Assembly: GCA_020073165.1 (NCBI GenBank)
Contig: JAIQFP010000006.1
Location: 186,001-250,000, forward strand
DNA from: Terriglobia bacterium
GTDB taxonomy: Bacteria > Acidobacteriota > Terriglobia > Terriglobales > Acidobacteriaceae
Direction of reading: 5' to 3'
Length of the DNA: 64,000 nucleotides
How positions within the stretch are numbered: position 1 is the stretch's first letter; every line of letters begins with the position of its first letter. A program made the position numbers and the translations under genes. Shown piece by piece: positions 1-8,538 of the stretch. Below the pieces are notes generated by a model. It saw only the letters and a program-made list of their open reading frames with translations. It had not been told where the DNA came from and searched no databases.

Positions 1-384
1 CGGAGTATGTTTCGATGTCCTGGTCTTGTTGTAGAACGCCGCATCTTCTTCCTGCAGATGGCCGGAGTCCGGAAGGATGACCCCGCACAAGTCAATGGTT
101 GCCGAGGTTGCATAGATCGGCCCGCGGAATCCTTCCTTCACCAGCCGGGGAATCCAGCCACAGTGATCCAGGTGCGCGTGCGTAAGCACGACCGCATCAA
201 TTTCCCGCGCTGGAACCGGCGTGTCCTGCCAGTTGCGCTCCCGCCATTCCTTCGGTCCCTGGAACATCCCGCAGTCAATCAGGGTTTGACAGCCATCTTT
301 CCCGCTGGGATCCGGGCTGCTGTTGATCAGGTGCTTCGAGCCCGTGACCGTTCCCGCCGCGCCAAGAAACTGGATGTAGGCCAA
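1..384 (-). CDS. Beta-CASP metallo-beta-lactamase-fold RNA hydrolase (partial, N-terminal 128 residues)
   Basis: The gene runs off the left edge, so only its N-terminus is present. The protein opens with a GAAGTVTGS loop, followed by LIDCGMFQG and the zinc-binding motif THAHLDHCG (HxHxDH). In known families this combination marks beta-CASP exonucleases of the Ysh1/CPSF-73-like, RNA-processing kind. The start is a TTG at 382-384, preceded by a GGAGG Shine-Dalgarno six bases upstream; no ATG fits the conserved N-terminus. The Arg/KH parts of the beta-CASP domain lie outside the window, so the substrate (RNA rather than another ester) is inferred. It is encoded on the same strand as the peptidase-like gene beside it. 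Confidence 0.85.
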   Translation of the reverse strand, partial: MAYIQFLGAAGTVTGSKHLINSSPDPSGKDGCQTLIDCGMFQGPKEWRERNWQDTPVPAREIDAVVLTHAHLDHCGWIPRLVKEGFRGPIYATSATIDLCGVILPDSGHLQEEDAAFYNKTRTSKHTP

Positions 385-423
385 GTCTTACCTCCGGAGA
401 GTTCCGATTTTAACCTGCGAAAA

Positions 424-2148
424 TCACTTTGGAAGGGTGCCAGTCTCAATCTTCAAAACGTTGTTGCTCATGTCGCTTTCCGGCACGCTGCCGTCGTTCA
501 CCGTGACTTCCTGCGGCGCGGTTGGGGCCTCGATCCGCACCACCGCTTTCGACTTCGCTCGCGCCTCCAGCCGTTTGGTGATCTCTCCGCCCTCCACCTT
601 CAGCGTCACCGGCACTTCGGCGCCAGCCTGACCCAGGTTCTCCACCGACACGGTGACCACATACCCGCCCCCAACCGTCGCCCGCGGAATCGCCGAGTCC
701 ACCCGAAAATCCGGCAACCCGCGATCACGATAGACCCAGTCATCGAAAAACCATTCCAGGTCCCGCTTGCTCTGCGCCTCGATCAGGCGCTGCACGTACG
801 AAGGCGCTTTGTCCTCCTCGGGACGATACGCAGCCAGTGCCTTTTTCAGCGCCGCTTCACCCACCATGTCGCGCAGCATCCACCATACGTACATGGCTTT
901 GCTGCGGTATAGCTCCTCCACGCTGGTATTGACCAGCGACTCCCGCGCCGCCGCGCCCTTATCGTGCTCAGCCGTGATGGTGTTCTCGGCATTGGCCACC
1001 GCCGTGCGATGCTGCGCCATGAAATCCAGTGCCGCCTTTCGTCCGCTCTGCTGCTCGCGGAACGCCGCTTGCGCAAAATGCGCCAGCCCTTCGTAGATCC
1101 ACAGACGCTCTGAAGGAAACGCCGCATGTGTCAACTGGTGAACCGCCGTCATCTGTACCAGCCGTGTATCGGCGGATGGGCTGAGTGGCGTCAGCAGCAT
1201 GCTGCCGCTCTCGAACGGCGCAGCTTGCGGATCGGCGAGTTCCGCAACCACCGCCTTCCGTCGGGGAGCGCCAAACCATTCGGTGACGAACGGAGCACCC
1301 AACTCCACCGCCAGGGCGAAGTCTTCCGCGTTTGGCTTGTGACCGGGGAGATAGTGGATTGCCACGGCCGGGCGATCCAGCGTCGAGTAGTCGCCCAGAA
1401 CGAATGCGGGTGTGGTATGCCTTAGTGGCGTAAAAGTGTGTTCCTCGCAGTTCACTCCGGCTGTAGTCGCTGACGAACTCACCCCCGTCGCAGCCCCACG
1501 CTCATCGTTCATTAATCCCGTAGGCGATGTGGAGCAGAAATTGACCCGCATTTGCGCCGCCCCTTCCTTCTCCTTCCATCTCCCTACCGTCTCGAACAAG
1601 CTGTTCCCTTCCCCCAGGTCCGCCGACTCCGTCGCCACCGGATACCACACCACGTATCCAACCCCCCGCACCGCGGTGAACGCCTTGCCGATCTGGTCCC
1701 AGTCGGTATGTTTGGCCGCCTCCTCCGGAACCCCAATCCCGGTCAGCCGCGTGATGTCGAGCGCGATCGTGCCCTCGTAGCCCACCTCGATTTCAACCGT
1801 GCCGTTGGGCGCGACCGGCTGCGGTAACATCACAATCGCCTCCGACAGCCCGCCGGCGTGGTCAAGGTCAGAGAGATAAGGTTGCGAGACGAACTGCACT
1901 GCCTTGCCGCCAATCTGAACAGAACGCCAGTCGAGGCCCGAGGAAATCTGTAGGAAAACGTTTTTCTGCGGAGACGCCGAGTCGTTACGCAGCGTGATCT
2001 TGCCTCGCACCGCCAACCGCTGCTGCTCCGGCTCAACCCGGACATCCAGGTCGTAATTGGTGAAGGTGAACGCTTCGCGGTCCAGCGCAAATGCATTCAC
2101 CACAGAGGCACAGAGGACACCGAGAACGCAAATGGTCTTTAGCAACAT
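424..2148 (-). CDS. M1-like exported peptidase homologue with degenerate zinc motif
   Basis: About 574 residues with an N-terminal hydrophobic signal segment, a beta-rich N-terminal half, a helical M1-like middle and a C-terminal beta domain. It resembles M1 aminopeptidase family proteins. The place of the catalytic HExxH holds HQLTH (residues about 337-341), followed 12 residues later by the E of YEGLAHF. Canonical M1 enzymes have HExxH with the third ligand 18 residues on, so both the general-base Glu and the spacing are altered. It may be a non-catalytic or differently active homologue located outside the cytoplasm. The ATG at 2148 was preferred over a TTG four codons upstream; neither has a strong ribosome site. 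Confidence 0.83.
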   Translation of the reverse strand: MLLKTICVLGVLCASVVNAFALDREAFTFTNYDLDVRVEPEQQRLAVRGKITLRNDSASPQKNVFLQISSGLDWRSVQIGGKAVQFVSQPYLSDLDHAGGLSEAIVMLPQPVAPNGTVEIEVGYEGTIALDITRLTGIGVPEEAAKHTDWDQIGKAFTAVRGVGYVVWYPVATESADLGEGNSLFETVGRWKEKEGAAQMRVNFCSTSPTGLMNDERGAATGVSSSATTAGVNCEEHTFTPLRHTTPAFVLGDYSTLDRPAVAIHYLPGHKPNAEDFALAVELGAPFVTEWFGAPRRKAVVAELADPQAAPFESGSMLLTPLSPSADTRLVQMTAVHQLTHAAFPSERLWIYEGLAHFAQAAFREQQSGRKAALDFMAQHRTAVANAENTITAEHDKGAAARESLVNTSVEELYRSKAMYVWWMLRDMVGEAALKKALAAYRPEEDKAPSYVQRLIEAQSKRDLEWFFDDWVYRDRGLPDFRVDSAIPRATVGGGYVVTVSVENLGQAGAEVPVTLKVEGGEITKRLEARAKSKAVVRIEAPTAPQEVTVNDGSVPESDMSNNVLKIETGTLPK

Positions 2149-2165
2149 GAGAACGGTCAAAAATC

Positions 2166-2238
2166 TGGGCTTTGGGCTCTGGGCTCTAATTTCCGATCGC
2201 GCACCTAAAGCCTAATGCCTAGCGCCTAAAGCCTGATT
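2166..2238. repeat. Heptad-word palindromic repeat
   Basis: Three 7-bp units of the type TGGGCTC (2166-2186) are followed after about 17 bp by five units of the type CCTAAAG (2204-2238). The second block is roughly the reverse complement of the first, so the whole can fold into an imperfect hairpin. The right block overlaps the end of rlmB and encodes its last residues and stop codon. Confidence 0.75.
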
Positions 2239-2961
2239 CCGCCGCTGTCGCACAATCTCATACAGCACCACCGCCGCCGCCACCGACACATTCAGCGATG
2301 CCACCTTGCCCAGCATGGGAATCGAAACCAGGAAATCGCACTTCTTGCGCACTAACTCGTGGACGCCTTTGCCCTCCGCGCCCAGCACGATGGCGCAATC
2401 CATGTTGTAGTCGAGCGAGTCGTAGGTTTGTTTCCCACGCTCGTCGAGCCCCACAATCCACACATTGCGGTCTTTCAGCTCTTCCACCGTGCGCGCAATG
2501 TTCGTGACCTTGGCAATCGGCAAATGCTCGCTCGCGCCCGCCGACGCTTTGGTCACCGTCGGCGTCACTCCCACCGCCCGCCGCTCCGGAATCACCACCC
2601 CGTCCGCACCGGCCGCGTCTGCCGTGCGCAGGATGGCTCCCAGGTTATGCGGGTCCTCAATGCCGTCCAACACCACCAGCAGCGAATACTGTCCGCGCTT
2701 GGCCGCGATGACATCGTCGAGATCGTTGTACTGTTTGGCCGACGTGACCGCTACCACGCCCTGATGCGCGTTGTTGCCCGCCATGCGGTCCAGTTCCGCA
2801 CGCGCCAGAAAGCGTACCGCCACCCCGTTGCGCCGGCATTCGTCCACCACCCGCTGCAGCCGCAGATCGTGGCGTTCTTTGGCCACCCCCACCCACTCAA
2901 ACGCGCGGCCTCGCGCCTTCAGGGCTTCGGCGACGGCATTGATGCCATAAATGAAGTTCAT
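2212..2961 (-). CDS. rlmB: 23S rRNA (guanosine-2'-O)-methyltransferase RlmB, SpoU/TrmH family
   Basis: A 249-residue SPOUT methyltransferase. It has an N-terminal substrate-binding domain beginning NFIYGINAVAEALK and the three SpoU motifs: NLGAILRTADAAGADG, IVLGAEGKGVHEL and SLNVSVAAAVVLYE. The family methylates the ribose of G2251 in 23S rRNA with S-adenosylmethionine as donor. The ATG at 2961 is chosen because the upstream in-frame extension (to 2994) is not conserved-looking. The last residues (about QALGARH) are encoded by heptad repeat units, an odd 3' end probably created by repeat insertion. Confidence 0.92.
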   Translation of the reverse strand: MNFIYGINAVAEALKARGRAFEWVGVAKERHDLRLQRVVDECRRNGVAVRFLARAELDRMAGNNAHQGVVAVTSAKQYNDLDDVIAAKRGQYSLLVVLDGIEDPHNLGAILRTADAAGADGVVIPERRAVGVTPTVTKASAGASEHLPIAKVTNIARTVEELKDRNVWIVGLDERGKQTYDSLDYNMDCAIVLGAEGKGVHELVRKKCDFLVSIPMLGKVASLNVSVAAAVVLYEIVRQRRNQALGARH

Positions 2962-3033
2962 CGATCTTTCAGTGTACTGAAGACCACTCCACAAATGAAT
3001 TCACTCACCGAACGACCCCTCATCCATGCTGGC

Positions 3034-3077
3034 GTCATCCTGAACGGCCTTCCAGGCCGTGAAGGACCCTGCGCGCA
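3034..3077. repeat. REP-like repeat, GTCATCCTGA...GAAGGA family
   Basis: One copy of a repeat that begins GTCATCCTGAACGG, has a short palindromic core (GGCCTtccAGGCC) and ends GTGAAGGACC. Related copies occur near 24078, 42356, 47692, 51771 and 57740, always between genes. Confidence 0.7.
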
Positions 3078-3141
3078 CAACCTCTGCGGCCGGGGACGCA
3101 GCTTCTTAACCCTGCTAGACTAAAAGATTCGGAGGTGCCGC

Positions 3142-4323
3142 GTGCACGACGTCTACATCCTCTCCGCGGTCCGCACGCCCATCGGCAAGTTTGGAGGATC
3201 CCTCGCCTCTCTGACCGCCGCCGACATGGGCGTGGTCGCTGCCAAAGCCGCACTGGAGCGCGCCGGAGTTCGCGCCGACCAGGTCGAGGAAACCATCTTC
3301 GGCAACGGCCGCCAGGCCGGCGGAGGCCCCAATCCTGCCCGCCAGGTGTCGGTTCGCAGCGGCGTCCCACAGGAAGTTCCGGCCTACACCATAAACAAGG
3401 CCTGCGCCTCTGGCATAAAGACTATCGCCCTCGGATACCAGGAGATCGCTGTCGGCAATCTCGATTGCGTGCTCGCCGGAGGCACCGAGTCCATGTCCCG
3501 CCTGCCCTACTACCTCGACGGCGCCCGCTGGGGCTACCGCTTGGGTCACCAGGAGCTGGTGGACGGCATGTACCGTGACGGCTTCTTCTGTCCCATCGCC
3601 AAAATGATCATGGGCGAAACCGCTGAGCTGCTCGCCGAGCAATACAAGATTTCGCGCGACGAGCAAGACCAGTTCGCCCTCTGCTCGCAAACCCGCGCCG
3701 CCAAAGCCATCGAGGCCGGACGCTTCAAGAACGAAATCGTGCCGGTCACGCTGGAAAGCAAGAAAGGCCCGCAAACCTTCAGCCAGGACGAGCATCCCTT
3801 CGTCGGCGCTACGCTGGAGAAATTGGCCAAACTGCCCCCCGTATTCTCGAAGACCGGCACCATCACCGCCGGCAACTCTTCCGGCATCACCGACGCGGCC
3901 GCTGCCGTCATCGTCGCCAGCGAAGCTTTCGTGAAGAAAAACAACCTCAAGCCGCTGGCCCGCATTCTCGCCGTCACCTCCGCCGGCGTGGATGCGCGCA
4001 TCATGGGCATCGGCCCCGTCCCCGCCATGCGCAAAATGGAACAGAAGCACCAGCTTCGCCTCGCCGACTTCGATCTTGTCGAATTGAACGAAGCCTTCGC
4101 CGCCCAGGTGCTGGCCTGCGACCGCGACCTGCACTTCGATCACGACACCCTCAACGTCAACGGAGGCGCCATCGCCCTCGGCCACCCCATCGGCTGCACC
4201 GGCACCCGTATCACGGTCACCCTGCTGCACGAAATGCTCAAGCGCAAAGCCAGGCGCGGCGTAGCCACGCTCTGCGTGAGCGGAGGCATGGGCATGGCGC
4301 TAGCCCTGGAAAATGTTGCGTGA
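3142..4323 (+). CDS. Thiolase family acetyl-CoA C-acetyltransferase
   Basis: A 393-residue thiolase of the usual length. It begins VYILSAVRTPIGKFGG; the nucleophilic Cys lies in NKACASG (about residue 88), the His in NGGAIALGHPIGCTG and the second Cys in LCVSGGMG. The family condenses or cleaves acetyl-CoA units (acetoacetyl-CoA formation, or the last step of beta-oxidation). The GTG start has GGAGG upstream. Neighbours give no pathway: no 3-hydroxyacyl-CoA dehydrogenase lies nearby, so the biosynthetic or degradative role is undecided. Confidence 0.95.
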   Translation: MHDVYILSAVRTPIGKFGGSLASLTAADMGVVAAKAALERAGVRADQVEETIFGNGRQAGGGPNPARQVSVRSGVPQEVPAYTINKACASGIKTIALGYQEIAVGNLDCVLAGGTESMSRLPYYLDGARWGYRLGHQELVDGMYRDGFFCPIAKMIMGETAELLAEQYKISRDEQDQFALCSQTRAAKAIEAGRFKNEIVPVTLESKKGPQTFSQDEHPFVGATLEKLAKLPPVFSKTGTITAGNSSGITDAAAAVIVASEAFVKKNNLKPLARILAVTSAGVDARIMGIGPVPAMRKMEQKHQLRLADFDLVELNEAFAAQVLACDRDLHFDHDTLNVNGGAIALGHPIGCTGTRITVTLLHEMLKRKARRGVATLCVSGGMGMALALENVA

Positions 4324-4364
4324 TTCGCTGAGGCTGGCGGGTGCGAGAAAGTGCTTTTGGGTGG

Positions 4365-4418
4365 CGCAGCGCTTCAGCGCTGCGATAACGCTCTGGGATC
4401 ACGTGCGGCTTTAGCCGC
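4365..4418. repeat. Two small GC-rich hairpins between genes
   Basis: A perfect 8-bp stem (CGCAGCGC / GCGCTGCG, 4-nt loop) at 4365-4384 and a second stem GCGGCT-TT-AGCCGC at 4405-4418. They follow the thiolase gene. They lack a T-run, so a REP-type element is more likely than an intrinsic terminator. Confidence 0.5.
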
Positions 4419-4497
4419 CGAGGTACTTGTCTTGCTTGCTTTCGCGTCCTCTTCAGCCGCACCGCGAACTGCCACATGATTCTGCTGGCTTCTTAGC

Positions 4498-4971
4498 ATG
4501 GAACCATCTCTCCGCCTCGCCACCGAATCCGACGCCGACCTGCTCCTGGAATTCATGCGGGAGTATTACGCCTTCGACGGCCACGCCTTCGATCTTCCCC
4601 AAGCGCGCGCCGCACTGCTGGGATTGTTACGCGATCCTTTGCTCGGACGCGTGTGGCTGATCTCCGCCGGCCCGGAGGTGGCAGGCTATGTTGTCCTGAC
4701 GCTCGGCTACAGCCTGGAATTCCTCGGCCGCGACGCCTTCCTCGACGAGTTTTACCTGCGGGAGAATCATCGCGGCCAAGGCCTGGGCCGAAAGGTCCTC
4801 GAACTAGTGGAGGAGGCCGCGCGCTCCCTCCAGGTTCGCGCCCTCCATCTGGAAGCCGTCCGCCGCAACCAAGCCGCCCAGCAGTTCTACCGCAAACTCG
4901 GCTTCAAAGATCGCGAGCACTACCTGATGACCAAGTGGATCGACCGAACCAAGCGGAAATCCGGGCATTGA
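4498..4971 (+). CDS. GNAT family N-acetyltransferase
   Basis: A 157-residue single-domain GNAT protein. It shows the acetyl-CoA binding motif A region, FYLRENHRGQGLGRKVLEL (R/Q-x-x-G-x-G/A), followed by motif B with ALHLEAVRRNQAAQQFYRKLGF. The family transfers an acetyl group from acetyl-CoA to an amine; the substrate cannot be read from sequence. It stands alone between the thiolase gene and an oppositely directed hypothetical gene. Confidence 0.87.
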   Translation: MEPSLRLATESDADLLLEFMREYYAFDGHAFDLPQARAALLGLLRDPLLGRVWLISAGPEVAGYVVLTLGYSLEFLGRDAFLDEFYLRENHRGQGLGRKVLELVEEAARSLQVRALHLEAVRRNQAAQQFYRKLGFKDREHYLMTKWIDRTKRKSGH

Positions 4972-5015
4972 GTAGATACTAGAAGCCATTAGGCCAACTT
5001 TGCTTTGAATCGCGG

Positions 5016-5843
5016 TCACTTCGTCAGGGCTGCGCTGTGGAGCGCCTCGTAGAAGGCAGAAGAGTCACTACGCCAGCCCACGAAATTAGCGCGGAAGCTG
5101 TTCTGGGCGGTGGAGCACAGAATCTCGGCGAAGCGAGGATCCATCGGGGTCGGTCGTGTCTCCGCATATGGAACGATATCCCAACAAATCAGAGTCTCTT
5201 GCCCAAGCCAAACCATTCGCTTTGACAGTAACTTCGCGTGTGCTAAGTACTCCTCTAAGTACTTCTCGTTCGGCGGATCTGAAGAAGAGGTAGCGAAGAA
5301 AACCATTTCCGAGACTGGTTCTTCCTTCCGCCAGTATGGGCGAAGTCCCACTCGTCCGATTCCTTTTCCGGCGATAACCCACGCCGAGGAAGCACTGCCT
5401 CTACTCGCAACAATCCACGTCAGCGGAGTTTCGAGGCGGTATTGGTTCAACAAAACGGAGCGACCACAAAACAGGTGTGATACGAGGCCAGCCGTCTCGG
5501 GGAAAAATAGGAATATCGCCAGCACGCCCCCGGAAGGAATCCATAGTACCAAGCTGCGTAGTTTCCGGCGCCATGGATGCTCTCGCAACCTCGCTCGCCG
5601 GGACCTGCTGGCAAGCCATTTCTCCGCCTCCGCTACGATCCAGCGGTTGCGTGTCCTCTGGCGAAGATAGATCAGCAGACCAATCATGAAAACATTGCCG
5701 AAAACAAGGACAACGTCAGCGGCACACCGAAGGTGGAGATTTCTTTCGATGATGTAGGCCATGTACAGGAGAACGCCCAGCACGAGCAGATAGGCCACTA
5801 CGTAGCCGACCCCGAAGGCGATGATCATCAGAGTCCTTTTCAT
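5016..5843 (-). CDS. Hypothetical membrane protein
   Basis: 275 residues, no recognised family. Two hydrophobic helices lie at about residues 5-30 and 42-60, then a basic stretch rich in Arg, a third hydrophobic segment at about 97-115, and a soluble C-terminal part of about 150 residues containing several Trp and Cys. It looks like an inner-membrane protein with an extracytoplasmic or cytoplasmic C-terminal domain. Codon use is more A+T-rich than that of flanking genes, which may mean later acquisition. Its start region faces the ECF sigma gene divergently. Confidence 0.7.
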   Translation of the reverse strand: MKRTLMIIAFGVGYVVAYLLVLGVLLYMAYIIERNLHLRCAADVVLVFGNVFMIGLLIYLRQRTRNRWIVAEAEKWLASRSRRARLREHPWRRKLRSLVLWIPSGGVLAIFLFFPETAGLVSHLFCGRSVLLNQYRLETPLTWIVASRGSASSAWVIAGKGIGRVGLRPYWRKEEPVSEMVFFATSSSDPPNEKYLEEYLAHAKLLSKRMVWLGQETLICWDIVPYAETRPTPMDPRFAEILCSTAQNSFRANFVGWRSDSSAFYEALHSAALTK

Positions 5844-5970
5844 GCCACTTCCACTCTACTAGACACCAATGGACCAACTTTGTTCGGAGTTTTGAGTTGT
5901 GACGTGCATGCCAAGAAGAGTGCGGTCGTCACTATCTTCATTACTTTCAATAACTTAAGGGTACACAAAA

Positions 5971-5988
5971 CCACCACCACCACCACCC
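5971..5988. repeat. CCA trinucleotide microsatellite
   Basis: Five CCA units plus CCC, about 40 bp upstream of the ECF sigma factor start in the divergent intergenic region. Its length could vary by slippage. Confidence 0.7.
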
Positions 5989-6027
5989 TGCGTCTTTTTC
6001 TCCCCCTCCCCCGTATACCTATTTAGC

Positions 6028-6621
6028 ATGAACGCCACGGCCTGCTATTTCGTGAACTGGATGGAGCCCGAGAACACTGCCATCGCTCGCGGACTTCGGC
6101 GCCACGATCCCGACTTGCTGGATCGGCTGATCGAACAGTATCAGCATCGCCTGCTGCGCTATTTGATTTACCTGACCGGCAGCCGCGAAACCGCCGAAGA
6201 CCTCTTCCAGGAAACCTGGCTGCGGGTTCTGGAGCGCGGCGGGCAGTACGACGGCAAGCACAACTTCAGCACCTGGCTGTTCGCGGTGGCGCGCAACCTC
6301 ACCATCGATCTCCAGCGCCGCAAGAAGCCGGAGAGCCTGGATACTCCGCGTGGAGAGGACGAAGCCCCGCTCGACATACCCGACAGCGGGCAACCATCTG
6401 CCCTGGATGTGGTGGCCCAACGTGAACTGAGCGAGCGCGTCATGGCGGGGCTGGCCCGCATCCCTGCCGACTACCGCGAAACCATCGTGCTGCGTTTTCA
6501 CGAGGGACTTTCTTTGGAAGAAATCGCGACCGTCACCGGCGCCCCGGTGGGCACCGTGAAGTCGCGCCTCTACCGCGGATTGAACGCGTTGATGCCGCGG
6601 CTGAAGGGAGCACAAGGATGA
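6028..6621 (+). CDS. ECF-type RNA polymerase sigma factor
   Basis: About 197 residues with region 2 (LLDRLIEQYQHRLLRYLIYLTG, then AEDLFQETWLRVLE and STWLFAVARNLTIDL) and region 4 (LARIPADYRETIVLRF, then SLEEIATVTGAPVGTVKSRLYRG). This is the group-4 (ECF) sigma architecture that directs RNA polymerase to stress or envelope promoters. ATG at 6028 is used; an internal ATG at 6061 is also possible. The stop overlaps the start of the next gene by 4 bp (ATGA), so it is translationally coupled to its anti-sigma factor. Confidence 0.93.
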   Translation: MNATACYFVNWMEPENTAIARGLRRHDPDLLDRLIEQYQHRLLRYLIYLTGSRETAEDLFQETWLRVLERGGQYDGKHNFSTWLFAVARNLTIDLQRRKKPESLDTPRGEDEAPLDIPDSGQPSALDVVAQRELSERVMAGLARIPADYRETIVLRFHEGLSLEEIATVTGAPVGTVKSRLYRGLNALMPRLKGAQG

Positions 6622-7097
6622 CGCACGATCCTCATCAGCAAGCGCAGGAACTGATTGCCTGCCGGGGCGACGGCCTCACCGAGGCGCAGCAGACCTGGCT
6701 CCAGGCGCACCTCGCGTCCTGCGACTCCTGCCGCGACTACGCCGAGGCTGCCGATCAGTTGGTGCGCGCCCTGCGTTCGGTCCCGATTGCTGCTGATCCG
6801 GCGCTGGTGCGCACCACCCAGTTGCGGGCCAGGGCGTATGCTCACAAGCTTCAGCAGCAGCAGGAACGCATGTGGCTCATATGGATTTCCTGTGCGGTGG
6901 TCACTCTCTTCACCGCGCTGACGACGCCTCTGCTATGGCAGGGATTCGCCTGGGTGGGGGCATGGATTCGAGTTCCGGCCCTGCTCTGGCAGACGGGCTT
7001 TGTCATGTTCTGGATTGCACCCGCGCTGGCCGCCAGTCTGCTCTTTGCGGCGCGCGGCACGTTTCTGGGCAGCCGTAACGGTACACCGCAGGGATAG
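6618..7097 (+). CDS. Zinc-finger anti-sigma factor, membrane-bound
   Basis: 159 residues. The N-terminal part has the ZAS motif HLASCDSC (HxxxCxxC), which in this family binds zinc and holds the cognate ECF sigma factor. Two hydrophobic segments follow at about residues 90-115 and 125-150, consistent with an inner-membrane anchor. Its overlap with the sigma gene makes that protein its probable partner. The activating signal is not evident. Confidence 0.87.
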   Translation: MTHDPHQQAQELIACRGDGLTEAQQTWLQAHLASCDSCRDYAEAADQLVRALRSVPIAADPALVRTTQLRARAYAHKLQQQQERMWLIWISCAVVTLFTALTTPLLWQGFAWVGAWIRVPALLWQTGFVMFWIAPALAASLLFAARGTFLGSRNGTPQG

Positions 7098-7114
7098 CGA
7101 CAAGGAGAAGGAAA

Positions 7115-7630
7115 ATGCAAGTGACCAATGAAAAGCCGATCCGCTTCACCGACGAGCTGCGCTTAACCCCGTGGTGGGCCATCGTCCTGGCGGGGATCGG
7201 TTTCGTCTGCATGCAGTTCGTGTTCAATGTGGTCATCGCTCGCGAGGCGAATGCTCCACCGGCCTGGGGACGGGCCCTGCTTGGAATCTTTGTCGGCTTC
7301 GTCCTCGCGTGCTACTTCCTGCTCATCGGCTACGTGAGCCGCGATGCGGGGCGCCGCAACATGAGCCGCCCGCTATGGACTGCGGTCGCGATTCTCATTC
7401 CGAACGGGTTGGGCATTGTTCTTTACTTCATCCTGCGGCAACCGCTGCAGAACCGCTGCCCGCAATGTGGCGCCGGCGTCCAGAGCGCATTCCATTACTG
7501 CCCCAAGTGCAGCACGAAACTGCACCCCAGTTGCCCGCACTGCCAGCGCGAAGTACAGGTCGGCGACAAGTTTTGCCCCTATTGCGGCGGATCCCTGTCA
7601 GAATCCCACCCTGCGGAGTCCGCCCGGTAG
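7115..7630 (+). CDS. Membrane protein with two C-terminal zinc ribbons
   Basis: 171 residues: a short N-terminus, three hydrophobic helices at about residues 18-42, 55-75 and 88-107, then a cytoplasmic tail with two treble-clef or zinc-ribbon units (CPQCG...YCPKC and CPHC...FCPYCG). It has an AGGAG-like ribosome site and follows the anti-sigma gene by 17 bp, so it is likely in the same transcript. The function is not known. The operon position suggests that the sigma system senses or responds to an envelope condition in which this protein takes part. Confidence 0.8.
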   Translation: MQVTNEKPIRFTDELRLTPWWAIVLAGIGFVCMQFVFNVVIAREANAPPAWGRALLGIFVGFVLACYFLLIGYVSRDAGRRNMSRPLWTAVAILIPNGLGIVLYFILRQPLQNRCPQCGAGVQSAFHYCPKCSTKLHPSCPHCQREVQVGDKFCPYCGGSLSESHPAESAR

Positions 7631-7742
7631 CCGGTGTCATAACCTTGGTAATATCGCCCGGCCACCAAACTTTGCTATGCTGACAGGACTTCGCGACTAA
7701 ACCAAGCGTCGCCCTCAGTTTGCGAAACGCGAAAGGGAACCC

Positions 7743-8366
7743 ATGCGGAAACTTGCTGTGCGAATCTCGTGCCTGATTCTTGTCTTGAGCGCTGCCGCTT
7801 GTGCCCAGGATTTCTCCGCTGACCTGGTCAGCACCTACAAGCAGGGCAAGCCCCACACTTCCAAGATTTATGTCGGAAATAACAAGATGCGAGTAGAGAC
7901 CGGCGAGGAAGAAAGAACCGGAGCTGCGATCATCGATTTCACCAACAACACCGAACTGGTGGTGATGAACCAGCAGCATATGTATATGCAGATGCCGCTG
8001 CATCAAATGGCGGAGTCCGCTTTCACCTTCTGGCGTCCGGATCCGACCGATGCCTGCCCACAATGGCAAAAGATGGCCGCCACCTTCAAGAACGCCAAGG
8101 AGCACATTGTCAGCTGCCGCAAAGTCGGCAACGACATCGTCAATGGGCGCCCCGCGATCAAGTACGAAGGCACCTCCTCGGACGGCAAGACGGGCAACGC
8201 GTGGATCGATCCCAAGCTGCGCGATGTCATCAAGTGGCAGGGATCCGACGGCGGTATGGAATTGCAGAATATCCACGAGGGTTCGCAGCCGGCCAGCCTC
8301 TTCGAACCGCCTGCGGGATACCGCAAGTTCGACGCCAGCCAGTCGCTGGCGCACCGGCCGCAATAA
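7743..8366 (+). CDS. Exported protein, DUF4412-like
   Basis: 207 residues. A signal peptide (MRKLAVRISCLILVLSAAACA) has a possible lipobox-like Cys at its end. The rest is beta-rich, with phrases such as KIYVGNNKMRVE and ELVVMNQQHMYMQMP that resemble periplasmic DUF4412-type proteins. There are no catalytic residues I can name. It lies 112 bp after the zinc-ribbon gene and could be a separate transcript or the end of the sigma-factor group. Confidence 0.75.
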   Translation: MRKLAVRISCLILVLSAAACAQDFSADLVSTYKQGKPHTSKIYVGNNKMRVETGEEERTGAAIIDFTNNTELVVMNQQHMYMQMPLHQMAESAFTFWRPDPTDACPQWQKMAATFKNAKEHIVSCRKVGNDIVNGRPAIKYEGTSSDGKTGNAWIDPKLRDVIKWQGSDGGMELQNIHEGSQPASLFEPPAGYRKFDASQSLAHRPQ

Positions 8367-8484
8367 GTTCCGCCTGGAGTTCCGCGTGGCCCCGGACCCG
8401 CTCCGGGGCCACTGCCACTAGGCAGCCTTTGCGGTTAACATCTGGCCTGTGATCGAAAAGGCCGATCCTCTTCCACCCCCCGCG

Positions 8485-8514
8485 TTGACGCTTGCGAAAA
8501 CCCGCTTCTATACT
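8485..8514 (+). promoter_or_regulatory. Sigma70-type promoter for the LytTR regulator
   Basis: TTGACG at 8485-8490 and TATACT at 8509-8514, separated by 18 bp. The next ATG is 24 bp downstream at 8539. This argues for the ATG start and against a GTG at 8449 that lies upstream of the promoter. Confidence 0.55.
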
Positions 8515-8538
8515 TCCTTCAGAGCCCCAGGACCACCC

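Noticed and set aside
7-912. Long rightward open frame over the left edge
   Set aside because: Arg/His/Pro-rich shadow of two real leftward genes (beta-CASP and M1-like) that have clear motifs.
3115-4230. 371-codon leftward frame opposite the thiolase
   Set aside because: Gly/Asp/Ala-rich sequence without motifs; the thiolase on the other strand explains the region.
5016-5843. Prophage or toxin gene
   Set aside because: Only A+T-richer codon use and membrane helices are seen; there is no phage, toxin or immunity motif.
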